DNA from: an uncultured Veillonellaceae bacterium
Lineage (GTDB): Bacteria; Bacillota; Negativicutes; Veillonellales; Dialisteraceae
Direction: 5' to 3'
DNA length: 38,529 nucleotides
Assembly: GCA_927353735.1 (NCBI GenBank)
Contig: CAKMIA010000012.1
Location: 1-38,529, forward strand
Part shown: piece after piece, positions 16,115 to 23,700 of the stretch
Numbering within the stretch: position 1 is the first letter of the stretch
Layout of the letters: each line of letters begins with the position of its first letter
Translations under genes and position numbers: made by a program
Notes under the pieces: generated by a model
What the model was told of the DNA's origin: nothing
Databases searched by the model: none
What the model saw: the letters and a program-made list of their open reading frames with translations, nothing else

Positions 16115-16210
16115 CCGATTTGAAACAGCAGAGGAAAGAGAAAACAGGGGAAAACAGCCGGATTTCTCCGGAAATCTCCTATATGCTCCTTCATTTGACT
16201 GTTTTCTTTT

Positions 16211-16660
16211 TTATTTCTTCAGGTTCTCTTTCGGGTCAGCGAGATAGAAGAGGAAATCCGCTTCCGCCTTCAGCACGCCGTTTGCACGAGCTTCACAGTG
16301 CACCTTGCCCATGCGGCCGATGATCTTCTTGATGTCCGCGCGGGTGACGAGCACGTCGCCGGGGGTCACCGGAGAACGGAACCGTACCTTGTCCATACCG
16401 GTGAAGAACGGGAGCAGCCCCCGGTTTTCCTCCGGATACTGGAGGGCGATGCCGCCCACCTGCGCCATGGCCTCGCAGATGAGAGCGCCCGGCATGATCG
16501 GTTTTTCCGGGAAGTGGCCCTGGAAGAACGGTTCATTTACGGTGACGCATTTGATGCCCACGGCGTATTTCAGGGGGTCCAGTTCGATGATGCGGTCCAG
16601 GAGCAGCATCGGATAGCGGTGGGGCAGAATTTCCTTAATCTGATTGACGTCAAGTTCCAT
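16211..16660 (-). CDS. fabZ: 3-hydroxyacyl-[acyl-carrier-protein] dehydratase
   Basis: 149 residues, normal FabZ length. It dehydrates 3-hydroxyacyl-ACP in fatty-acid elongation. LPHRYPMLLLDRI at the N terminus, the catalytic His49 in FFQGHFPEKPIMPG and Glu63 in ICEAMAQVGG are all present (hot-dog fold). It sits between lpxC and lpxA, a common arrangement that links hydroxyacyl-ACP supply to lipid A and phospholipid synthesis. AAGGAGGAATT precedes the start on the minus strand. Confidence 0.95.
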   Translation of the reverse strand: MELDVNQIKEILPHRYPMLLLDRIIELDPLKYAVGIKCVTVNEPFFQGHFPEKPIMPGALICEAMAQVGGIALQYPEENRGLLPFFTGMDKVRFRSPVTPGDVLVTRADIKKIIGRMGKVHCEARANGVLKAEADFLFYLADPKENLKK

Positions 16661-16718
16661 GATAAATTCCTCCTTATGATAAATAGAGAATCCTGTTTCT
16701 TTATGGGGTATCCGGGAC

Positions 16719-17558
16719 TCAGTCCGCCCGGTCCTGCTTCAGAGCCAGAATCTGTTCGGACAGCTCGCCGTTCAGTTTGTGGCTGCCGAGGACGGCGATG
16801 ATGTGCGCGTGAAGCGGTCCGATCAGGGAGATATCCCCGAGGATGTCCAGAATCTTGTGGCGCACCAGCTCGTCAGGCCAGCGGGGCACGGAGAGGCAGC
16901 CGTCCTCCGAGTAGACCACGGCGTTTTCCGTGGTGCCCCCGCGGCCGAGGCCCATCTTGCGGAGCGCTTCCAGCTCCCAGGTGAATCCGATGGTCCGGGC
17001 GGAGCCGATCTCCTTTTCAAAGGTCTCCGGCGTGAGCGTCACGTCCAGCACCTGCGTGCCCAGAAGCGGGTGGGGATTGATGGACGTGAAGGTGACGCGC
17101 AGCCCGTCGTAGGGGAGTGCCGCCACGAATTTCTGTCCGTCGTAGGCGGCGACGCTGTGAGGCAGCTCGAAGATGTGCGCCTCCGCGTCCTGTTCCACAA
17201 TGCCCGCCTGGCGGATGAGGCCGATGAATACGGCGCCGCTGCCGTCGCCCACCGGCGGCTCGGGCCGGTCCATCTCGATGAGGCAGTTGTCGATGTGCAT
17301 CCCGTAGAGCGCGGCCAGCACGTGTTCGATGGTGGTGACCTGCGCTCCGTTGGCCGACAGGGTGGTGGCGCGGTTCGTGCCGGACAGATTGGCCGGCGTG
17401 GCGGGGATCTCCGGAGCGCCCGGCAGATCCCTGCGGCGGAACACGATGCCCGTATCCGCTGCCGCGGGAGAGAGCGTCATTTTTACGGGCAGTCCGGAAT
17501 GGAGGCCGACCCCTTCATAGGAGACGGTGCTGCCCAGTGTCTGTTGCTTTCTTTTCAA
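16719..17558 (-). CDS. lpxC: UDP-3-O-acyl-N-acetylglucosamine deacetylase
   Basis: 279 residues. A zinc amidase that commits the cell to lipid A synthesis. YEGVGLHSG near the N terminus, zinc ligands His79 (TTIEHVLAAL), His234 and Asp238 (RHKILDILGD), and GPLHAHI with the catalytic His are all visible. Its presence means the organism makes lipopolysaccharide or a related outer-membrane lipid. The start is TTG at 17558: AAAGGA lies eight bases upstream and no in-frame ATG fits the conserved N terminus. First gene of the minus-strand lpxC-fabZ-lpxA operon. Confidence 0.95.
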   Translation of the reverse strand: MKRKQQTLGSTVSYEGVGLHSGLPVKMTLSPAAADTGIVFRRRDLPGAPEIPATPANLSGTNRATTLSANGAQVTTIEHVLAALYGMHIDNCLIEMDRPEPPVGDGSGAVFIGLIRQAGIVEQDAEAHIFELPHSVAAYDGQKFVAALPYDGLRVTFTSINPHPLLGTQVLDVTLTPETFEKEIGSARTIGFTWELEALRKMGLGRGGTTENAVVYSEDGCLSVPRWPDELVRHKILDILGDISLIGPLHAHIIAVLGSHKLNGELSEQILALKQDRAD

Positions 17559-17715
17559 GGTCAGGTTCCTTTCAGAGCAATATATACATACATACTTATT
17601 TTACCTTTTTTCCGGGCGCGGTGCAAATCTCTGCACCGGCCGGGACCGGCGGCGCCGCAGGGCTTATTTGTATTTTTTATACCGCCCTCCGGGAGCGGGC
17701 ATGGCGGGGCACTCA

Positions 17716-17724
17716 TGTTATAAT
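17716..17724 (+). promoter_or_regulatory. Extended -10 promoter of the nitroreductase gene
   Basis: TGtTATAAT, a perfect extended -10, about 58 bases before the start codon; no -35 is recognisable. Confidence 0.65.
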
Positions 17725-17781
17725 AAAGATATAAAGCATAAAAAAGACGGTATGGAAAGACCGGTCAAAGGAGGTATGGAC

Positions 17782-18282
17782 ATGGATGAAATCATGAAGC
17801 GGGGCAACACGCGGAAATTCAAGGACCAGCCCGTGGGCGACGAGGAAATACAGCAGCTCCTCCGGGCGGCCATGCAGGCGCGCACCGCAGGGAATCAGAC
17901 GCCGTGGCACTTCATCGTCGTGCGGAATGAGGCGCTCATCAAGGCGCTGGCCCACAACAGCATGACCGCCGGCCCGATCCGAAAGGCGCCGGTGGCGCTG
18001 GTGCTCCTGGGCGACTCGAGAGGCCTCACCTTCCCCGAGAGCTGGACCATGGATCTGGCCGCGGCGGCGGAGAATATCCTCATCGAGGCGGAGCATCTCG
18101 GACTGGGCACGCTGTGGATCAGCGTCTATCCCCACGAGGACCGCATCCGCCACATCCGGAGCCTCTTCGAGATGCCGCTGGAGGTGACGCCCTTCTGCAT
18201 CATCCCCGTGGGTTATCCCGCAGACCGGCCCATCCGGCTGAATCATTTCGATGCGTCCCGCATCCACTACGACGCGTTCTGA
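17782..18282 (+). CDS. Nitroreductase-family FMN protein
   Basis: 166 residues. The N-terminal RGNTRKFKDQPVGDEEIQQLLRAAMQART (R-x-x-R-x-F type FMN motif) and NQTPWHF, then GLGTLWISVYP and IIPVGYPADRP, are the family landmarks. It binds FMN and uses NAD(P)H to reduce nitro compounds, quinones or similar acceptors; the natural substrate is unknown. AAAGGAGG at 17767-17774 is seven bases from ATG 17782; the ATG at 17776 is too close. It is transcribed away from lpxC and ends at a bidirectional terminator. Confidence 0.87.
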   Translation: MDEIMKRGNTRKFKDQPVGDEEIQQLLRAAMQARTAGNQTPWHFIVVRNEALIKALAHNSMTAGPIRKAPVALVLLGDSRGLTFPESWTMDLAAAAENILIEAEHLGLGTLWISVYPHEDRIRHIRSLFEMPLEVTPFCIIPVGYPADRPIRLNHFDASRIHYDAF

Positions 18283-18301
18283 GAGGGAGAAGAAACGCCA
18301 T

Positions 18302-18333
18302 AAAAAAAGACAGCTTCATGAGCTGTCTTTTTC
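18302..18333. terminator. Bidirectional intrinsic terminator
   Basis: AAAAAAGACAGCT-TCATG-AGCTGTCTTTTT between convergent genes (nitroreductase and upp). Confidence 0.88.
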
Positions 18334-18339
18334 GCTGCC

Positions 18340-18963
18340 TTATTTCGTGCCGAAAATGCGGTCGCCTGCATCGCCCAGACCGGGCACAATGTAGCCGTGC
18401 TCGTTGAGATGGTCGTCCAGTGCAGCGGTGTAGATCTCCACATCAGGATGGGCCCTGCTCACGCATTCCACGCCCTCCGGCGCAGAGACGAGGCACATGA
18501 GCTTGATGTGCTGCACGCCGCGCTTCTTCAGCATGGTGATGGCCGCAGCGGAGCTCCCGCCGGTGGCGAGCATGGGATCGACCACGATGAAGTCGCGGTC
18601 CGCCGTGTCGGGGAGCTTGCAGTAATATTCCACGGGCTCCAGCGTCTTCGGGTCGCGGAAGAGGCCGATCACGCCCACCCGGGCGGAGGGGATGAGCTTC
18701 AGCATGCCGTCCAGCATGCCCAGTCCGGCGCGGAGCACCGGCACGATGACGATCTTCCGGCCGGCGATGCGCTGTCCCTCGGCGGGGCCGATCGGGGTCT
18801 CGATGGGCACCGGCTCGAGTGGCAGGTCCCGGGTGACCTCATACCCCATGAGAAGGGTGATTTCCTCCAGCAGACGGCGGAAATCGCCGGAGCCGGTTTC
18901 CTTTCTGCGCATGAGCGTGAGCTTGTGCTGGATCAGCGGATGAGAAATGATATGCAGCGCCAT
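18340..18963 (-). CDS. upp: Uracil phosphoribosyltransferase
   Basis: 207 residues, canonical length. It converts uracil and PRPP to UMP in pyrimidine salvage. [12 protein letters not shown] at the start, the PRPP loop [22 protein letters not shown] and the C-terminal [17 protein letters not shown] are highly conserved Upp signatures. AAAGGAGG precedes the ATG. It is divergent from an oligopeptide-type binding protein, with a palindrome between their promoters. No uracil permease is adjacent. Confidence 0.96.
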   Translation of the reverse strand: MALHIISHPLIQHKLTLMRRKETGSGDFRRLLEEITLLMGYEVTRDLPLEPVPIETPIGPAEGQRIAGRKIVIVPVLRAGLGMLDGMLKLIPSARVGVIGLFRDPKTLEPVEYYCKLPDTADRDFIVVDPMLATGGSSAAAITMLKKRGVQHIKLMCLVSAPEGVECVSRAHPDVEIYTAALDDHLNEHGYIVPGLGDAGDRIFGTK

Positions 18964-19001
18964 GAGAGAGCCTCCTTTTGAAATACGGGAATTTTTTCTT
19001 T

Positions 19002-19029
19002 ATCATATCACAGCCGGTCCGTTTCGCAA
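19002..19029 (-). promoter_or_regulatory. Promoter of upp
   Basis: On the minus strand TTGCGA (19029-19024), a 16-base spacer and an extended -10 TGaTATGAT (-10 at 19007-19002). Confidence 0.6.
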
Positions 19030-19037
19030 CGGCTGTG
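19009..19037. promoter_or_regulatory. Palindrome between divergent upp and oppA-type promoters
   Basis: CACAGCCG and CGGCTGTG are perfect eight-base complements separated by 13 bases. They cover the upp spacer and -35 and end four bases from the -35 of the plus-strand gene, an ideal operator position. Confidence 0.5.
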
Positions 19038-19040
19038 CGG

Positions 19041-19069
19041 TTGACTTCTCCCCCGTAGGCATATATAGT
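19041..19069 (+). promoter_or_regulatory. Promoter of the oligopeptide-type binding protein gene
   Basis: TTGACT (19041-19046), a 17-base spacer and TATAGT (19064-19069). Confidence 0.65.
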
Positions 19070-19128
19070 GGAAGAAATATTTTTCCTGCGGCGCACTACG
19101 CTGCAAGAGGCATGCAGGAGGTAATCAC

Positions 19129-20700
19129 ATGAATCAGAAATGGATCGCCGCTGCGGCGGCTGGGGTGCTGGCGCTCGCGCTGGCCGGATGCGGAGGCGGC
19201 TCTTCCGGCTCCGGGGAATCGCGCATCCCGAAGGATACGCTCGTCGTGGGGATCGCCACCGATGTGGCCAGCATCGACCCCGCCGTGGCGATGGAAAACT
19301 GGCAGGTGCCGTACTACTGCTATGAACGGCTCGTGCAGTACAAGACGGTGGACGGCAAGCCCAGCACGGAAGTGGAAGGCTCGCTGGCCCAGTCCTGGAC
19401 CGTATCCGAGGACGGCCGCACCTGGACTTTCAAGCTGGCGCCGGGGCATAAATTCTCGGACGGCACCGACGTGGACGCCACGGCGGTCAAATTCTCCTTC
19501 GACCGCGTGAAGGCCATGAAGAAGGGCCCCTCTGATTATTTCAAGCTCGTGGAATCGGTGGAAGCGCCTGACGCGGAGACCGTGGTCATCCGTCTGTCCC
19601 GTCCCTTCGCGCCGTTCCTTCAGACCCTTGCCGTAGACAGCGGCAACATCGTCAATCCGAAGGTGATGGAGCATGAGCAGGACGGCGACTTCGCCACAGG
19701 CTGGCTCTCCAGCCACTCCGCCGGCTCCGGCCCCTTCCAGATCGCCGAATTCAATCCGGGCCAGAGCATCAAGCTCGTGCAGAATGAACACTACTCCGGC
19801 AAGAAGCCCGCTCTGAAAACGGTCACCTTCCAGATCATCAAGGACCCCTCCGCCCAGCGCCTCCAGCTGGAAAAGGGCGACCTTGACATCGCCGCCGGCA
19901 TCCCCATGAACCAGCTGGAAGAGCTGAAGGGCAATAAGGACATCGTCATCCACGAAGCACCGGGCATGCTGGCCAGCGTCATCTATCTGAACAACCAGAA
20001 GGCGCCGCTCAACAATGTGAAATTCCGTCAGGCCCTGTCCTATGCAACGGACTACAACGGCATCATCGAAGGGGCCGTAAAGGGCCACGGCGAACAGCTC
20101 ACCACGCCGGTGCCGAAGGGCATGTGGGGCCGCGACGACAATGCCGCCGGCTACACCTACGACGTGAACAAGGCGAAGGAGCTGCTCTCCCAGTCCGGCG
20201 TGCCCGAAGGTACGCAGCTGACGCTCCTCTACTCGGACAACCAGCCTTTCAATGAAACGCAGGCCCTCCTGCTGCAGAACAACTTCAAGGCCATCGGCAT
20301 CGACCTCAAGCTGGAAAAGACCGCATGGCCCACCTTCCGTGAACGGGTGGACAAGGGCGACTTCGAGCTCGGCATGGGCACGTGGAGCCCGGACTACGCC
20401 GATCCGCAGAACTACATGAGCTACTGGTTCGACTCGGGCTACTTCGGCCTCGCAGGGAACCGTTCCTTCTATAAGAACGATCAGGTGGACGCGCTCCTCC
20501 GGGAAGCGGAATCCACCAGCGACCACCAGCGCCGCATCGACCTGTACCAGCAGGCCCAGCAGCTCGTCCTCGCCGACGCGCCGTACCTCTTCCTCTTCCA
20601 GACGAACGCCATGATCCCCACCCGGGCAAACGTGCAGGGCTTCGTCTACAATCCGATGCTCGACAATATGTACAACTTCCCCGACATCAGCAAGAGCTGA
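19129..20700 (+). CDS. ABC importer substrate-binding lipoprotein, OppA/DppA family
   Basis: 523 residues, solute-binding family 5. The signal peptide ends in LALAGC, a lipobox. Family landmarks: DTLVVGIATDVASIDP, LAQSWTVSEDGRTWTFKLAPGHKFSDGTDVDA, GSGPFQIAEF, QALSYATD, and the final LVLADAPYLFLFQ. Relatives bind oligopeptides, dipeptides, nickel or glutathione; the ligand here is open. No permease or ATPase is next to it, so it must use a transporter encoded elsewhere. AGGAGG lies before the ATG. It has its own promoter and terminator and so forms a single-gene unit. Confidence 0.9.
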   Translation: MNQKWIAAAAAGVLALALAGCGGGSSGSGESRIPKDTLVVGIATDVASIDPAVAMENWQVPYYCYERLVQYKTVDGKPSTEVEGSLAQSWTVSEDGRTWTFKLAPGHKFSDGTDVDATAVKFSFDRVKAMKKGPSDYFKLVESVEAPDAETVVIRLSRPFAPFLQTLAVDSGNIVNPKVMEHEQDGDFATGWLSSHSAGSGPFQIAEFNPGQSIKLVQNEHYSGKKPALKTVTFQIIKDPSAQRLQLEKGDLDIAAGIPMNQLEELKGNKDIVIHEAPGMLASVIYLNNQKAPLNNVKFRQALSYATDYNGIIEGAVKGHGEQLTTPVPKGMWGRDDNAAGYTYDVNKAKELLSQSGVPEGTQLTLLYSDNQPFNETQALLLQNNFKAIGIDLKLEKTAWPTFRERVDKGDFELGMGTWSPDYADPQNYMSYWFDSGYFGLAGNRSFYKNDQVDALLREAESTSDHQRRIDLYQQAQQLVLADAPYLFLFQTNAMIPTRANVQGFVYNPMLDNMYNFPDISKS

Positions 20701-20714
20701 TCCGGCGGGCATAC

Positions 20715-20745
20715 AAAAAAGCCGTCCCCTTACGGGACGGCTTTT
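20715..20745. terminator. Bidirectional intrinsic terminator
   Basis: AAAAAAGCCGTCCC-CTTAC-GGGACGGCTTTT between the binding-protein gene and the convergent restriction-modification gene. Confidence 0.88.
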
Positions 20746-20751
20746 CGTGTG

Positions 20752-23700
20752 TCATTCTTTTTTCAGGAAGTCGATTTTCGGCAGGGTGCGGACGATCTCC
20801 ATGGTCCGGAGGCTGACGGTCATCACCGAGAGAAGAAGGCGCAGAATGTACTGCGGGTCTTCGTGCTCGGCAGTCCAGTCATTCGGGTCATTCCGGATGC
20901 CGCTGTCCTTGTCTGTTTTTATTTGATAGCGATCCATGATCCATTCCACAGCGGAGCGGCCGTTCAGCATATAGTCGTAGACGGCCGGCGGGATCTGGCG
21001 GATGGTGATGTCATCATTGTAGAGGATGACGGACTTGTCCTTGTTCTTTCCCTTCCCGGCAAAGCGCATTTTTTCCACGTGGAAATTGTCGGCCCTCTTT
21101 TCCACGATGACGCCCTCCGGAGCGGGCTGGTCCTCATAGTGGAGATGGAGCTCCGCCAGGGCACGGCCTGCATCGCGGAAAGCGGAGAAGTCTTCCCGCC
21201 GGTCCACCAGCGGCACCCGGGGCAGAGACTTTTTCAGGTCGGCTTCAAACTGGGCGCGGTATTCCGGGGAATGGAGGAAGCCGTACACATAGAAGAAGAT
21301 ATCCTCCTTCGTGATGGCAGTGTCTTCATACTGGGCCCGCGCATCCTCAAGGATGGCATCGGTGATGCCGTCGTGGCGGATATACTGCTGTTCCTGCTGT
21401 GTATCAAAGAGGCTGCCTTCCTCCACCTTTTTTTCATACCAGTATAACGGGAAACACTGGGTGTGAGTTAAGGTATCCAATCCAATAAGCGTATTACTTA
21501 ATAAACAGGAAAACGATGTCTTAAAGCCGGTTCCACATATGGAGATAATAAGATTTGATGTTGTAATGATAGGAAAAATTTGTGGCATTTGGGATTGGAC
21601 TTCGTTCCAAAAGTTATCAAAATATAGATGCTGTTTACAAAATGGTCTATACATGCCGGCACGAAGAGAATCAATGTCGAATGAAGGGCTATCAATGCCC
21701 TTGCTTATTTTCTGCTTAACAGCACGAGTCCAGCTGATTTTTGTAGGGTTAGTATCAATGACGCCAATATGCTTTTTTTGTAATTCATTTTTTTGATGGT
21801 TATAAAAATGAATACAACTTTCCATATTATGACAAACTTTTTCCTTTGAGAAATTGTAGCACCAAGCATCACGATTAGTTGTCAGACCTGTGGAATATGT
21901 GGAAAAAAATGAATGATCGTTAGAATGTTTATCTTTTTCCCCTAAAATATACCAATTGGAAAAAGCCTCATTTCGTTGATTAAGCCAGTCATTTTTTTCA
22001 TTGGGTTTTAGTACTTTCTGAACAAATTGGGAAGACATGACTGATTTTAACTTGTGAATGTTTTTAAGTTTATCTTTTCGAGTAAGGTAATCATCCATTG
22101 CGCGGTAATAAATCGTGGCTTTTTTAGTTTTGATAACAGGATTTTTTACGAGGATGGTGATAGCGATAGGCGTACGGCTTCCGCTGCCAAAAATTTGACC
22201 GCCTTCTTTACGAGCGGTTTCTCCGCTGGTACGGGTATTCCCGCGAAGATTGTACACATAGATGCTGGTGAATTCTTCCTCGAAGCATTTTCGCAGGCCG
22301 TCCATGGCCTGCCCGTCGAGCCAGCCTGCATTGGTGACGAAGCCGATGATGCCACCTTTTTTCCCAAGACGGTCTGCGGCCCAGCGGAAGGCCTTAATAT
22401 AGCTGTCATAGAGTCCTTTTTGAAGTTTTGCCTCAGAATATTTTCCGTAAGTATTGGCAATATGTTTTTCCAGAAAAGGATAGTGTGTATTTTGGGCGTT
22501 GTCATTTTGAGAACGCTGCCCAATCGAATAGGGCGGATTGGCGACGATAACCATCATAGGTTGTTTTCGTTGATCTTCTGCACGCGCAGAATTTTTTCCG
22601 AAATATGGGTCTTCAAAATTATCCAGTTCATCTTTTTCTGCTTCAGTTTTTTCATAAAGCTGAAAGGTATCGGTGAGGCAGATGCCCGGGAAGGGTAGGT
22701 ACTGGTCATTGCCCATGATGTCGTGATAGGCGGTCTCGATATTGACGGAGGCGATGTAGTACGCCAGCAGGACGATCTCATTGGCGTGAAGCTCGAGGAG
22801 ATACTTGTCCTTCAGGGCATCCTTTGTGATGAGGCCCTGCTGCATCATGCGCACGAGGAAGGTGCCCGTGCCGGTGAAGGGGTCGATGATCTGCACATCC
22901 CGGTCGGAAAGGGTGCGGTGGAATTCCCGCTTCAGAATGTCCGCCACGGACTGGTTGATGAAGTCCACCACTTCCACCGGGGTGTAGACGATGCCGAGGC
23001 GTTCCACTTCCTTCGCAAGGGCAGTCTTGAAAAAGGTGCCATAGAGCTCGGCAATAACCGATTGCTTGCCCTCGGCGGTTTCGATGCCCTCACAGCGAAG
23101 CTTGACTGAGTCGTAGAATTTCCGGAGCTGCTCCTGATCTTTTTCGTAGTGGGTCTGGTCGAGGAGCGCCAGCAGCTTCTCCATGGACTGGGAGACCGGA
23201 TTGTTCTGAAGAATGGAAGCTTCCCCAAACAGGGCTGTAAAGACCGGACGGGTGATGAGATGCTGGGCGATCATTTCCAGCGCGGCGTCCTCGTCGATGG
23301 CGGGGTTGATGGTCTTTTGCAGGTCTTTCACGAAGATGTGAAATTCCCGGTGAAATTTGTTTTCTGTTTTAATGAGGGTGCGGATGGTCTCCATATGGCG
23401 GTGGGCGATGGCGGCAATGTCCTTGGCCCACTGCTCCCAGTAGTGCTTGTCTCCGACCTTTTCCACCATCTTGGCGTAGATGACGGTCTCGAGCTTTTCA
23501 TCGAAAAGCTTCATCTGGGTCAGATCGATGCCCGGATCGGGTTCTCCTCCGTCGCCGGGGAGAATGATGACCGTGGGGTCCTTGGGCTTTTCGCCCTTGT
23601 CCAGAGTGAAGCGGAGCTGATTGACCTCGGCATTGAAGCGGTCATCGTGGGAGCGGAGCGCCTGAAGGACGGACCAGATGATGGAAAAGTCCTTGTTCTG

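Noticed and set aside
19096..20712. A 538-codon minus-strand open frame opposite the OppA-type gene
   Set aside because: Low-complexity Val/Gly/His-rich translation with no ribosome site; the plus-strand gene is clear.
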